This document shows, in pieces, positions 30,070 through 39,799 of a stretch of DNA of 64,000 nucleotides (its first letter is position 1; every line of letters begins with the position of its first letter). Origin of the DNA: Trichomonas vaginalis G3. Lineage: Eukaryota; Parabasalia; Trichomonadida; Trichomonadidae. The position numbers were made by a program, and so were the translations under genes. The stretch covers positions 806,001 to 870,000 of the forward strand of contig NC_067208.1 of NCBI RefSeq assembly GCF_026262505.1. The letters run 5' to 3'. The notes under the pieces were generated by a model that saw only the letters and a program-made list of their open reading frames with translations, ran no database searches and had not been told where the DNA came from.

Positions 30070-30298
30070 AGGTGAAGAGGTGAGATTTCACCAGTTTTCT
30101 CACCTAATTTTTCACCCCAGTTATTTTATAAGTGTTTTACATGGTAAACGTTATTTTTTAAATTTTGTGAAAACTCAACGGTTTGACACATGCCCTAAAA
30201 ATTATTTTACTCAGAATTTTGTTGCTGAATTCAATAAAAATATATTTTAGGTGAAGAGGTGAGATTTCACCAGTTTTCTCACCTAATTTTTCACCCCA
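30070..30298. repeat. Two copies of GGTGA/TCACC palindromic module
   Basis: Two near-identical ~90-bp blocks (starting about 30042 and 30222) contain GGTGAAGAGGTGAGATTTCACC followed by further TCACC units, preceded by an AATAAAAATATATTTT core. The AACGGTTTGACAC motif (30177-30189) lies between them. Read on the minus strand, palindrome plus T-rich core points at the gene below 29955. The same layout recurs at 55101-55290 in element 2. Confidence 0.75.
30177..30189 (+). promoter_or_regulatory. AACGGTTTGACAC motif
   Basis: Identical 13-mer to those in the ITRs and at 55173-55185. Sits between two palindromic modules. Confidence 0.4.
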
Positions 30299-30304
30299 GT
30301 TATT

Positions 30305-31318
30305 TTATAAGCGTTTTACATGAATTGTACGATGTATATTTGAAATTCTAAACAATTTCGTAGCTTCTATTTCTTCTGTCAGTATGTCAAAAGTTTTAAC
30401 AATGCCGAAAGTTTCTTTATACTTCTTCTTGACGTCAGATAGAAGGAAATCGTCAGCTGTTGGATAGTTTTTGTTCAGAAATGCTAACATGTCCATTTTA
30501 TCTTCTGCTGGTTTCTCTACTTCTTTCTTTAAGTCAGCATAGTCGTTTCTCATACGTTCTATCTCTTTGACGGAGTAGTTCTATTTCCTCATTGCTGCTT
30601 TACATTTTGAACATTGCGGATTCATTTTTGCGTTATACATTGAAATTTGACCTGCTAGAACAACTAAGGCGTCAATGGTTTTCTTTAACTCAAAAGTTGT
30701 TGGTTTTATTTGTCCATTCCATATTTTACATCTTTTATCTTTATCTCTTATCTGCCATACACATTCAGCAACTAACGAAACAAAGTTGTCGTAGGTCTTA
30801 AATTCTTCAGATTTATATATGTCAGAAACATTCTTATATACCATATCGCAATCTTTGTCCATAACCTTATGGTTGCAATGAAATCCAAGAAACTCATAAT
30901 TTACTTTACGTATGAACTTCTTTATTTCTACTGAGTCAGTTGGTTTCACTTCTATTTCATCGAATTCATGAATAGTGAGCTTTTGTTGTTGGATTTCAGG
31001 CAATTTGGGTAAATGGTCAATAATGTCCTGCATGTCATAAAGATACTGTTCATTTGTTTCATCTTTCGCACTACAGTCTAAATTACTTGTTAAAAGTTCT
31101 TGCTTAATTCTTTGTATTTCTGTCTCAAAAGTATATGAAGAAGGAATGAAGCTTTTCATCTCTACTAACATAGATGTTGGATTCATAACTAAAGAGTTTG
31201 GTGAAGTTGTTGTTTGAATTGTTGTTGTGCCGATTGTTGAAATCATATCTTTTATACAAAATAAAAAAATAAATAAAAATAAAACTAACTTTATTTTTTC
31301 TATCTTAAGGAAATTCAT
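30305..31318 (-). pseudogene. Cassette gene of element 1, homologue of 55300-56238 (looks broken once)
   Basis: Coding signal covers the whole interval and corresponds to the 312-residue protein at 55300-56238. The N-terminus is Thr-rich (STIGTTTIQTTTSPNSLVM; the likely start is the Met at 31246). It is followed by a helical domain (YLYDMQDIIDHLPKLPEIQQQKL), the block FLGFHCNHKVMDKDCDM, a CxxC pair (NPQCSKCKAA) and a helical C-terminus. Similarity to the sister is around 85% by eye over long stretches, far more than between other genes of the two elements. The function is unknown; the Cys/His content could hint at metal binding. Confidence 0.7.
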
Positions 31319-31330
31319 GAAAATTCACGA

Positions 31331-31369
31331 GACCCAAAGGGTCTGAGCCGCTAAGCGGTGAGGGTGAAA
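31331..31369. terminator. GC hairpins beside the cassette
   Basis: AGACCCAAAGGGTCT and CCGCTAAGCGG form two short perfect stems. Related sequence occurs at 39690-39720 and 23811-23832. Likely the same class of gene-end hairpin. Confidence 0.35.
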
Positions 31370-31373
31370 AAAC

Positions 31374-31409
31374 AGGTGAGAAAACAGGTGAAATCTCACC
31401 TCTTCACCT
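31374..31409. repeat. GGTGA/TCACC palindromic module
   Basis: Direct GGTGA units followed by AATCTCACCTCTTCACC and an AAAATATATTTTTG core. It marks the outer edge of the cassette shared with element 2, opposite in orientation to the modules at 30070-30298. Confidence 0.7.
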
Positions 31410-31448
31410 AAAATATATTTTTGTCTGATTTACATCCAACGAAAAAGT

Positions 31449-32531
31449 TTAGAAGAATTTTCTTATTCTTTCTGGCATGTTTTTATCTTTCCAGTACTCC
31501 CGCTCTAATGGACCCAGATGAGTTGGTTTAGATTCTCTCAAGTTCTTAGATGGTATAACATCTTCAACGCCTCCTTCATATCTTACTTTATAAGTGTCAT
31601 CGTTTATGTTATAGCCAAGTATTTCAATAACCACTCCTCGCTTTGCTTCGTCAATGGTTTCAGCAAGTTTGCCATTACTACTTTCGACTAATTTATGACG
31701 AGGGTAAAATGCAATGGAGTCGTCAGCAGCTTTTATAAGATATCCATTACCTTGCGTAGAGTCTACGATATAATAGTTTCTACTTAACCTTAAACGTTTC
31801 TTTGTCAACAGTTTGTCGTCAAGAACTACACGAACTTTTGTTCCAGGAATGAGGGTAAATTGTGTTGAATTTCTGATATTTTGTGTTTGGCTTCGTTTCT
31901 TTTGTATATACTTTTCTTCTTGTTGTTGTGTCATTGAATTTGATGTATGTCCTGTTATAGAATGTGTTGAGGAATTATATACTTCGAGAAAATATTTCAT
32001 TGTTTCTTCGGTAAAGTCTCGCTCTTGATTTAAATCTCTGAGAGTCCTTATGAAGCGGTTTATGATACCGAGTATGTTATGGTTATGGTCTTCAGTATAG
32101 TGAGTTATGTTATGCTTAATGAGAAAATCTGTGATTTCATTGCTGAGGTATGCTGAATCCTGGTCTGATGTTAAAGTACTTGGGTTATGTTCTGCTACAA
32201 ACTTTTGTAAAACTCTTAACACTTCACGAGTTCCTTTATTTTTCATTGGATATGCATATGCTTTGCGAGTGTTAACATTAATGAAGATGAGGAATGGTTT
32301 ATGTCCTCCTTTTCTGCTTTGAATGAGAGTGTCAAATTGGTATGCGTCAGGAGTGTTGGAGTAAATTGGTAAAAAGTAGTCGTAAGGGTTTATTTTTGTT
32401 TGATGTACAACATTTTTGTCAAAGAACCTTTTCACTTCAGCTCTGTTAGTAAATCCCCAACTCTTTGCAGCTTCATTGAACTTCTTAAATGACCTCCATG
32501 GATGTTGTTCGAATACTTCTTTCAAGCTCAT
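31449..32531 (-). CDS. int: Retroviral-type integrase with chromo-like C-terminus
   Basis: Encodes 360 residues. An N-terminal helical region is followed by the rve/DDE catalytic core: AYQFDTLIQSRKGGHKPFLIFINVNTRKAYAYP (first Asp), STLTSDQDSAYLS (second Asp) and the HNHNILGIINRFIRTLRDL helix that carries the third-residue region. The C-terminal part is an SH3/chromo-like module (VVIEILGYNINDDTYKVRYEGGVEDVIPSKNLRE). Polinton integrases insert the element at 5-6 bp staggered sites, in line with the CTATA duplication. Start chosen at MSLKEVFEQHPW, which has a TTTATTTTT motif 6 nt upstream. Confidence 0.9.
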   Translation of the reverse strand: MSLKEVFEQHPWRSFKKFNEAAKSWGFTNRAEVKRFFDKNVVHQTKINPYDYFLPIYSNTPDAYQFDTLIQSRKGGHKPFLIFINVNTRKAYAYPMKNKGTREVLRVLQKFVAEHNPSTLTSDQDSAYLSNEITDFLIKHNITHYTEDHNHNILGIINRFIRTLRDLNQERDFTEETMKYFLEVYNSSTHSITGHTSNSMTQQQEEKYIQKKRSQTQNIRNSTQFTLIPGTKVRVVLDDKLLTKKRLRLSRNYYIVDSTQGNGYLIKAADDSIAFYPRHKLVESSNGKLAETIDEAKRGVVIEILGYNINDDTYKVRYEGGVEDVIPSKNLRESKPTHLGPLEREYWKDKNMPERIRKFF

Positions 32532-32537
32532 TTATGT

Positions 32538-32546
32538 AAAAATAAA
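32538..32546 (-). promoter_or_regulatory. TTTATTTTT start-proximal motif of integrase
   Basis: Lies 6 nt upstream of the integrase ATG; identical to motifs before the genes starting at 22936, 45083, 51953 and 62644. Confidence 0.45.
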
Positions 32547-32600
32547 GATTTTATTCTAGGCTCAAGCGAGTTCATTGAACGCGGTACCATGCGAATATAG

Positions 32601-35600
32601 TCACAAATGGTGGCATGTAATCTGCACCCGAACCGTTGGATTTGTTGTGAAAGTGTGTGAATGATTTCCTGTGGTTCCACAGAAAATACCTGCGTTTGAA
32701 TCTACTGGGTCAGTTGAAATATCATATCTATTCATTCCCTGTCTATCCGAACCTGCTGCAAGATTTGTATAACCTCTTTTTGTTATTGAATGTGAATGAT
32801 TACCTGTTGTGTTTGTAGTTCCTGTATGAGTGTGTGGTGGAAGGTTTGCTTCTTTAATTTTCTTCGAACCTCCTGTTTGCTTTGAATATCTAGCACAGTA
32901 TAAGAATTTATCTACAATCTGCTTCCACGTACCAAAACCTAAAACTGTTGATGGATTTGTTGAATTCATTGACGTATAAATAGAACCAACAGGATATAAT
33001 GTTTGAAGTATTTCTGTCTTTAATGTTTGAAGCTCTGTTTTGTCTGCTTTCTTATCTAACATTGTTGGTAGTTCATATGCTTCAAAGTTTCTGGCATGAT
33101 CTTCGATATTCCTGCAACTGTTATCTAAATTGTTAAGAGTATCTTTTACGCTTGTACTTGGATTTTCTAATGGTGCACTTGAACCAAGGGTATAGTTCAA
33201 TATTATGTCGTCTGCTCTAACAGTAGTGAAGGATTTATGTGTATGGTTCTTGTCAGCTTTATTATCATATAAATCTTGAGCAGTGAATTTAACATTATTT
33301 TCATCGTCCATGACATAAACATTTTTACAGCTAATTTCTTTCTTCGTTGTTATGTTTTCATTCGATGTTAAACCTTGTGGAAAGTTAGGAGGTTTATAAT
33401 ATAATGCATTCCCACCAGTTCCGCCAACCGTTCCTTCAATACTTTCTATAGCAACAGTTGAGAAGGAGTTATGTGTATGTTCTTTATCTGCTTTTTTATC
33501 TAACATTGCTGGTAGTTCATGTGTTTCAAAGTTTCTGACATGACCTTCAATGTTCATACATTTACTATTTAAGGAGTTTAGTGTATCTTTTACGCTTGTA
33601 CTTGGATTTTCTAATGGTGCATTTGAACCAAGGGTATAGTTCAATATTATGTCGTCTGCTCTAACAGTAGTGAAGGATTTATGTGTATGGTTCTTGTCGG
33701 CTTTACTGTCTAATGTAGCTTGAAGTTCATTTATATCGGAGATGTTGTGTTTATGAGATTTCAAAACTTTGTTCATTGCGTCAAGTTCATCTTTGTCAGC
33801 TTTACTTTTAATAGCATCTTCAACGGTTATTTTTGTCTTAACTCTCAAAGTAAATCTTGGTTCAACTAATACACCGTTAACAGAGAAACTAGAAGCATAA
33901 ATTTCATCGTTATAACCAAATGCTTCTGGTGCTTTACCTGTGTCATACTGTACAGTACAGCTTATGTCATAACCTTTAGCACGAATGTATTTATATCTTC
34001 TTTCATTAACATCTTCCGTCTTCACTTCATCACTTCGTGTTAAATATCCATGGTAGTCCGTTATAATCTGTTCGTCTGAAGTTATATAATGAACGTGGTT
34101 CTTGACTTTATCACTCAGAGCTAAAAGCTCATTTTTGTCTGCTTTTTCGGCTAATTTCTCATTAACATCATTCACTTCTAATTCAACTCTTCCGCCAGAA
34201 CTCTTATTATCATTAATCTTTTTCATTAATTCGGTAATTACGTCATAAAGACTATATTCTGTTTTCGGTTTTGTAAATAATGAGTCAAAATTTCTTTTCA
34301 TCATTACATCGCTGACATTAATGATATCACCAATTCCTTTTTCATTTATTCTCTTCATTAATTCTGCAATAATGACGAATATATAATCTGTTAATTTATT
34401 CTCTTCATCGAGGGTTATAGAATGTTTTGAAATTGAATCATTAACTCCTCTAAATAAATCAATAACTTCAGGATACACGTTTTTAATGTCTCGAATAACC
34501 CGACCAGTATCCTGTTGTTCATGTTCTTCGTTCCCGTCGTTACGTGGTTTTATATCTCTAACCATCATCAACGCAGCCATAACCGGAGGGTTTGTTGCTA
34601 CCTGTTCGAAAATCTGACCGTTATGTATGGTATATCTAAATAATTTCTTTGTGTTTGTTAAAACATTTGAAACAAGTCTTTTAAAACCATCTACAAAATT
34701 TCCTGTTTCACCTAATGTTCTTGCAGCATTTACAAGCTCACCCATTCCCGCTTTTGACCCCAAAAACGTCCATATTGCATTTATTTCACTCTGTATAGTT
34801 GTCCATTCAGCGAAACTAACACCCGCATTCGCTAAGCTGAAAATGAAATTCAGTGGATCGAACTTAATTCCACCTTCTTTTTCAATTTCAACGAACTCAC
34901 TAACATGAGATTTTAAGTATTCTTTCGTTAAAATTGTTTTCCCCGATGTTATGTCATTAACGAAACTATCACCGTCAAAAGTTAACGAATTCAATTTCGT
35001 CGTTGATGCTTTTATTTCATACACCGCTTTATTGATAGTTTTTGGCTCACCTTCTTTAGAAGCATATGAAACATTAATGAATGAATTATATGTATTCGTG
35101 AATGAATTAAAATCAATGATTTTCATTAATGACGCCTTTAATGATTCATTTACTGTCGAATCCCTTAAAGTAATTAATGAACTGTCATTTATGAAAGGTA
35201 CACTGCAAACCGTCGAGTTTGGATCAAATGCTGTATTGGTGCAGGAATATTAATGATATAAGTCATTAAATCATTAAGTGACGTAAATAATGTTGTTGTT
35301 TTTGATTTAATTTCTTTAGCATCTGTTATATACGGTAATTTTATTTCTGTAGTTTCTGAATTAAAGATATTCGCTAAAATGTTTTGTAAACTGTTTTGAA
35401 CAGCAGTATAAACCGTTGAATTCGGAACCTTACGATTTCACCATCCTTAATAAAGGCATTGCACATGGCGTAGTGCTTGGGTCAAATCTTTCGGGATTAT
35501 AATTCAACATATATTCTAACGCTTCATGAACAGACTTATATACTGTTGTGTCGTTCTTCATGACAACTTCACCATTTACAATGAATGGCATAGTGCATGG

Positions 35601-35759
35601 AGTTAAAATTGGGTCAAACTTTTCATAGTCCTTCCATGTTATATATTCTCAGTATTTCCATCAGAAATAACAATATATTTGTCAGTAAGTGTGAGAGAGT
35701 ATTGACCAAAATATAAACGTTTAGCTCTGTCAGCTTCATACGCATATGCAGCTATACTC
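32601..35759 (-). pseudogene. Phage-type tail-fibre/adhesin protein (looks broken about three times)
   Basis: The main frame (32601-35126) encodes 841 residues; related coding signal continues upstream to an ATG at about 35759. The middle has repeated helical and KADK-NHTH-type units familiar from bacteriophage tail fibres. The C-terminal ~130 residues (LYPVGSIYTSMNSTNPSTVLGFGTW, then GGSKKIKEANLPPHTHTG and HSHS/HSHT) are a clear tail-collar/fibre-tip domain, whose His-x-His clusters bind metal in phage fibres. A ~430-bp internal duplication is present. The likely role is receptor binding by a capsid spike. The gene is head-to-head with the penton-like gene at 35779. Confidence 0.75.
33140..33700. 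repeat. Internal duplication in the fibre gene
   Basis: Segments at about 33130-33260 and 33560-33700 are nearly identical and encode FTTVRADDIILNYTLGS(N/S)APLEN plus flanking sequence. The close match suggests recent gain of a fibre module. Confidence 0.75.
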
Positions 35760-35778
35760 ATGTTTTAATGAGAATAAA

Positions 35779-36555
35779 ATGTTGTTCTATTTGCAAAGTA
35801 CAGACCCAAACGAATACGGGACAGTAAAACTACAAACAAACTTAGGTCTACAGAATGAGGCACTTGCATTCAGAATGGTTGACTTTAATACTATCGCTTC
35901 ATTCGTTATAACTGATGAAACAGATTTCATGGAGCTTGAAATAGATGGAAAGAAGCACGAAATAAGATTTCACAATAATGTAGAATATAAGATGGAAACA
36001 TTAGCTGGAGTGTTAAATGCTCTCATAAATACTACAATAAACAAGGATAACGAAGAAAACTTAATGAATGTTAAACTTATTGCAGGAGTTTTGAAGTTCA
36101 GTTATGCGAAGGAGTTTAAGATACCAAGAATGAGTCATAGAGTACAACTTCTTTTGGGAGCATACCATATGACATTTCCTTTGAAAAGTGTTGACAAAAC
36201 GATTGAGATGAAATCTGTTCCATACGTATGTTATGGCAATTGTTTGTACATTGAGTCAAAAATAGCTAATGTCACAGGTATTTCAGGAGTTAATAGTAAA
36301 GGTTCAGTAGAATATAAATCCTTCTGTTATGAAGTAAATTCAATGTTCATTCCAAACGTTCCTGTCATAGCAACTCATTTAGGTAAATGGGTTCGCATTA
36401 GTCCTCATAATTTGAAAGACATGCAATTCAGACTTGTTGACTTTCAAGGAGAGCCTGTAGAACTGAAGGCACCAGTGCGAATGACTGTTGAAGTTGACTT
36501 TTTAGAAAATATTAAATGCAACAGCTTACAAGAGAACTCAGAGCTAAAAATATAA
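35779..36555 (+). CDS. Penton-like minor capsid protein
   Basis: About 258 residues from the Met MLFYLQSTDPNEYG (an earlier in-frame Met at 35746 lies inside the fibre gene's start region). All-beta in look. The C-terminal block VPVIATHLGKWVRISPHNLKDMQFRLVDFQGEPVELKAPVRMTVEVDF closely parallels the end of the protein at 51151-51924 (INLTLVDANFVPVKLLCPMYLSMTAE) and is typical of the single jelly-roll minor capsid (penton) proteins of Polintons. It would occupy the capsid vertices. The next gene overlaps its 3' end by 40 bp. Confidence 0.75.
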   Translation: MLFYLQSTDPNEYGTVKLQTNLGLQNEALAFRMVDFNTIASFVITDETDFMELEIDGKKHEIRFHNNVEYKMETLAGVLNALINTTINKDNEENLMNVKLIAGVLKFSYAKEFKIPRMSHRVQLLLGAYHMTFPLKSVDKTIEMKSVPYVCYGNCLYIESKIANVTGISGVNSKGSVEYKSFCYEVNSMFIPNVPVIATHLGKWVRISPHNLKDMQFRLVDFQGEPVELKAPVRMTVEVDFLENIKCNSLQENSELKI

Positions 36556-36755
36556 AGTATGAATGTTATGTATTAGGTCATGAACTTTGGTTGTTGCTGT
36601 TTGATGAAACAAATGAGTTAGTTATGTCAGTCAAGAGAACAGAAAAATATTGTGTTAGTGAAAACTGCACCAAGTCAATAAGATTAGGTTTGCATTATGA
36701 AGATGAGTTCGATACTGTTGAAGAAGTTTTGGATAGATACTATAAGTTGCTTTAA
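36516..36755 (+). CDS. Small acidic protein overlapping penton gene
   Basis: Encodes 79 residues (MQQLTRELRAKNIKYECYVLGHELWLLLFDETNELVMSVKRTEKYC...EEVLDRYYKLL). A basic N-terminal helix is followed by a strand-rich core with three Cys and a C-terminal helix. It overlaps the penton-like gene by 40 bp in another frame and runs 4 bp into the convergent gene at 36752, so it is packed like a true viral gene. No family is recognised. The gene beside the penton of element 2 (50248) is of similar size but not clearly related. Confidence 0.55.
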   Translation: MQQLTRELRAKNIKYECYVLGHELWLLLFDETNELVMSVKRTEKYCVSENCTKSIRLGLHYEDEFDTVEEVLDRYYKLL

Positions 36756-37366
36756 TTTACTAAAACATATTTCAAACAAAGCTTATATTCTGTTGAAAGT
36801 TTTGTATACTCGTTCGAATATTTATACTTAAACTCAACTCCTGTAGTTCCTGGTGTTTCAATGATGCGGATGTTACCTATTTTCATGAATATTGGCGTTT
36901 GACCACAGCATTCGATTTCAGGGTCGAGATAGTCAATGACACATTGCTTTCCTGTTATTCGTGATATAACATTTTCAAGGTCCTCCTTTGTTAGAATTAT
37001 TTGGTTCTTACTTATAAGATTTGTCAAAAGCTTCTTATCGTCTTTGAGTAAAATTGTTTGGTATAACTGAAGAAGGTAATGGTCTACGTTATCTGAAGGA
37101 TTTGTTTGAACATTTATGTAAGGGTTGTCGTTGGCTTCTCTTGAAAGAATTTGGTCCAGTGGTGGATACTCTAACTTAACATCTGATGTAGCGTTAGCGT
37201 TTGAAGCTGAGTTTAAATTCACGGATTTCAGCTCTGGTTCTTTTTCTTTCAAACACTCTGAACTATAGTTCTTTATGACAATATTGTTTGTCGTTCGTGA
37301 GTCAACATTTGATGTTGGTTCAATTGGAACATTAACGGCACCAGCTAAGATGGATTTGCTTCTCAT
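36752..37366 (-). CDS. CCG-motif protein shared by both elements
   Basis: Encodes 204 residues. The N-terminal half is Asn/Ser-rich and probably disordered. The C-terminal half has a helical segment (LLTNLISKNQIILTKEDLENVISRI) followed by DYLDPEIECCGQTPIFMKIGNIRIIE and a closing strand pair (GVEFKYKYSN, YKLCLKYVLVN). The protein at 50551-51132 has the same plan (EIEPDISCCGVSYNVIDKIYVM, LNLKYSFPD, ISLKFIC) in the same neighbourhood (next to penton and ATPase genes). It is thus a conserved component, perhaps of the capsid, without a known name. Confidence 0.7.
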   Translation of the reverse strand: MRSKSILAGAVNVPIEPTSNVDSRTTNNIVIKNYSSECLKEKEPELKSVNLNSASNANATSDVKLEYPPLDQILSREANDNPYINVQTNPSDNVDHYLLQLYQTILLKDDKKLLTNLISKNQIILTKEDLENVISRITGKQCVIDYLDPEIECCGQTPIFMKIGNIRIIETPGTTGVEFKYKYSNEYTKLSTEYKLCLKYVLVN

Positions 37367-37391
37367 TTCATATAGAATAAAAACCTTTTAT

Positions 37392-37793
37392 ATGTATGAA
37401 ATGAACAATATACTCGACAAGGGTTTGAATGTAAAGCTAACGAATGAAAATATTGTTGAATTCACTGAGACAGGAGCTGTGTATAAAGATGTAGAACTAC
37501 TGAACAAAAGAGTTAAGGGAAGAAGCAGGAACATGAACAAAGGGTGGAAACCTATAAAAATTTATGTCAATGATGGCTCAGGAGGTTCAAACATAAAGTA
37601 TGCAGAAAGTTATAGAGTTTATGCACTCAAAGGTGAAAAGCCTTCATTTAAGAACAGTTATTCTAACGCATATCCTCAAAAGTTAACGGATGGAGAAGTG
37701 GATGATATGAATGACAGCAAAAATATTAACAGAAATGGCGACAGAGATGCATGGAATTTGTTTACCATCAGTCAATTGAAGGTTAAACTTTAA
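37392..37793 (+). CDS. Unknown 133-residue protein
   Basis: Start chosen at MYEMNNILDKGLNVKL (37392), 25 bp from the divergent start at 37366. The protein is strand-rich at first (NVKLTNENIVEFTETGAVYKDVEL), basic in the middle (NKRVKGRSRNMNKGWKPIKIY) and has a Gly/Asn/Asp-rich second half ending DAWNLFTISQLKVKL. The last codons overlap the convergent ATPase gene by 4 bp. No family is recognised; position between the CCG protein and the ATPase suggests a virion or packaging role. Confidence 0.6.
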   Translation: MYEMNNILDKGLNVKLTNENIVEFTETGAVYKDVELLNKRVKGRSRNMNKGWKPIKIYVNDGSGGSNIKYAESYRVYALKGEKPSFKNSYSNAYPQKLTDGEVDDMNDSKNINRNGDRDAWNLFTISQLKVKL

Positions 37794-38677
37794 AACAATG
37801 TTGGTCGTTCCCATGGAATATTTTTGACTTTAATAGTATTAGTCATGATATGAATCTCAAGGTATGAACGAGGAGAGATGAGAGACTTATATGCTTCCCA
37901 AATTTCTTCAAAAGGTAATGTTATACCTGACTGTTTCCAAATGAGTTCAATATCATAGCGTGAGAAACCTTGAAAGATAACGAAGTCAGTTATGAGACGT
38001 TTTATGTTTAAAGCTAAAAACCTCCATGTTTGCATAAGTATTGCTACAGTTAAGTGGTAATGTCTGACTTTAGTTATGATGTTAGCTAATTGTGAGTCTG
38101 GTTTTGACACTAAACCTTTTCCGGCGAAGTCGTCACAAACGAGCAGAGTGTTTGAAGGATACTTTTTGAAGGGGTATTTTGAAAGTTTTGACAGAATGTA
38201 GTTTGTAAGTCGTTTCATATCGTAAACTCCTGAGTACTGACGTAAGTGGTGTTTGTCAATAATTCTTTCCATCTCCTCAGAAGTCTTTTGCATTCCTGAC
38301 TGTATGAACTCTACGATAGCATAATATTTCCTCTTACGTCGAATGTAACGTTGAAGAAATTCAATGAGTTCACTGTCTGGAACTTTAACGACAGAGGCTT
38401 GAACTTTTGACATAAATGTTTTCGCTGTTGAGTCCATAGAGTCTGAAGTTGCTGATATAATGATTTGGTCATAATATGAATCTTGACCTAAACGCTCTGT
38501 TATGAGTATATGACGAATGAGGTTAAATGTCTTTCCTGACCCCATCTTTCCACAATAGAAATACACACCATTTGAACAGAACTCATAGTCCTTACTGAAA
38601 GGAAGAATGAGAGAAGAGTTAAGTTTATCTGTGGTTTCATTCATGTCTTCATCTACATCATGTATTAAATGCTTCAT
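37790..38677 (-). CDS. Genome-packaging ATPase (A32/FtsK-HerA type)
   Basis: Encodes 295 residues, the usual size for Polinton and virophage packaging ATPases that pump DNA into the capsid. Walker A is YFYCGKMGSGKTFNLIRH and Walker B is NTLLVCDDFAGKG; an arginine/Gln sensor region follows (VRHYHLTVAILMQTWRFL). The homologue in element 2 is at 54140-55014. It is divergent from the minor capsid gene at 38694 with a 16-bp gap, so the promoters must overlap. The frame looks whole. Confidence 0.9.
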   Translation of the reverse strand: MKHLIHDVDEDMNETTDKLNSSLILPFSKDYEFCSNGVYFYCGKMGSGKTFNLIRHILITERLGQDSYYDQIIISATSDSMDSTAKTFMSKVQASVVKVPDSELIEFLQRYIRRKRKYYAIVEFIQSGMQKTSEEMERIIDKHHLRQYSGVYDMKRLTNYILSKLSKYPFKKYPSNTLLVCDDFAGKGLVSKPDSQLANIITKVRHYHLTVAILMQTWRFLALNIKRLITDFVIFQGFSRYDIELIWKQSGITLPFEEIWEAYKSLISPRSYLEIHIMTNTIKVKNIPWERPTLF

Positions 38678-38693
38678 TTTATCTCCATTAAAA

Positions 38694-39575
38694 ATGCAAG
38701 TCAGAAATATTCAGAACATAGCACCGAGTCTAACTGACAAGAGTATAAAAATATACTATGAACATGTTATGATGAAACCAACCAAAATTCAAGAAAGTCA
38801 GTATACTTATGAATATCCAAGACACTGGGTAGAGTATGTAGGAGGTGAGAAAGCTATTGAAATCAGACAGGTTCGAAGTATTCCAGCAGGAAGAACAATA
38901 TTATTGAAGAACTTTAATGTTTTGAGATATAATGATGAAACAAAGAAGCAAGATAGTTTCCCTGTTGCTGTGTATGTGAACCTAGACACAGGAGATGACA
39001 TGAAAGTTTTTAATACAAAGCTTCAAACGGTAGTGAGAGAACAACTGACTGCGGAAGGGCATCCATTACCTTCAGAAGTTACCATAGCATATAATTTTGA
39101 AACAAATGCAATAGATTTTAAAGTCATCTCTGCAAAGAAGTCAGGATTTACATTTAATGAAGCAGATGTATATTCGAATGAAAACTTCAAAGCTATTGCA
39201 TGGTTAGATAATGACGATTGCTTTAAGAAAATCTTTAAATTCAGTGACTCAAAGATGTCAATAGATGACCTTCGTGGAATGTTACCATCGACGTTTACAG
39301 TAGAAGGTTCAGCAGGATTGCTTACAAGATTGTCAATTGGTGGCATTTGGTCTCGTGAGAACATTGTTATAAAATCCAGTATAAGTGAATTTGCTGAAGA
39401 ATCTATATTATGTCTTTCAAACTATATGTATTCGCCGCCAAAGCATTATAGTATAACAAACTTTGTCAGTAAGTTTAACATAAGACTTGTCGAACCTTCT
39501 TCAATGAAAGATGTTGTGCTACCTAAAGATGGAAAGGATGGACTCATTATTGAAATGATTTTAATAGCATATTAA
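38694..39575 (+). CDS. Minor capsid-like protein, paralogue of 22936-23793
   Basis: Encodes 293 residues from MQVRNIQNIAPSLTD; the open frame upstream of this Met runs through the ATPase start and is not real. All-beta, in two parts. The N-terminal block YEYPRHWVEYVGGEKAIEIRQ and C-terminal block LSIGGIWSRENIVI...VVLPKDGKDGLIIEMILIAY parallel the protein at 22936-23793. It lies beside the packaging ATPase. Two versions of this protein in one element suggest distinct capsid positions, or duplication with one copy now decaying. Confidence 0.65.
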   Translation: MQVRNIQNIAPSLTDKSIKIYYEHVMMKPTKIQESQYTYEYPRHWVEYVGGEKAIEIRQVRSIPAGRTILLKNFNVLRYNDETKKQDSFPVAVYVNLDTGDDMKVFNTKLQTVVREQLTAEGHPLPSEVTIAYNFETNAIDFKVISAKKSGFTFNEADVYSNENFKAIAWLDNDDCFKKIFKFSDSKMSIDDLRGMLPSTFTVEGSAGLLTRLSIGGIWSRENIVIKSSISEFAEESILCLSNYMYSPPKHYSITNFVSKFNIRLVEPSSMKDVVLPKDGKDGLIIEMILIAY

Positions 39576-39698
39576 ATGAGCTTGTTCTTGAAGGTCATTC
39601 ATGATGAAAATGTTGTAGAAGATGTTAGCAATTGTTCAGACATTTTGAAGCGTATAGATGATATAAGAAATAAGTTAGATAGACCCGCAAAGCGGTGA
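39576..39698 (+). CDS. 40-residue protein, start overlaps previous stop
   Basis: Its ATG shares bases with the TAA of the upstream gene (39573-39578), a tight coupling typical of compact viral genes. It encodes MSLFLKVIHDENVVEDVSNC... ILKRIDDIRNKLDRPAKR: one strand and a helix. It ends within a GC hairpin (CCCGCAAAGCGG). Too short to classify. Confidence 0.45.
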   Translation: MSLFLKVIHDENVVEDVSNCSDILKRIDDIRNKLDRPAKR

Positions 39699-39715
39699 GG
39701 GCGAAGCCCGTGAGA
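39690..39715. terminator. GC hairpin at gene end
   Basis: CCGCAAAGCGG and GGGCGAAGCCC lie directly at the stop of the 40-residue gene. Same family as the hairpins at 23811-23832 and 31331-31369. Confidence 0.4.
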
Positions 39716-39799
39716 ACGCTTGTGTTTCATTGACTTTCTCCAGTAACGAGAACTTTTATGAGATAATATTGAAGAGAGATGATTTTAATATATGGGTAA

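Noticed and set aside
31449-32531. LTR retrotransposon integrase
   Set aside because: There is no reverse transcriptase, gag or LTR nearby, and the gene lies within a bounded Polinton with polymerase and capsid genes.
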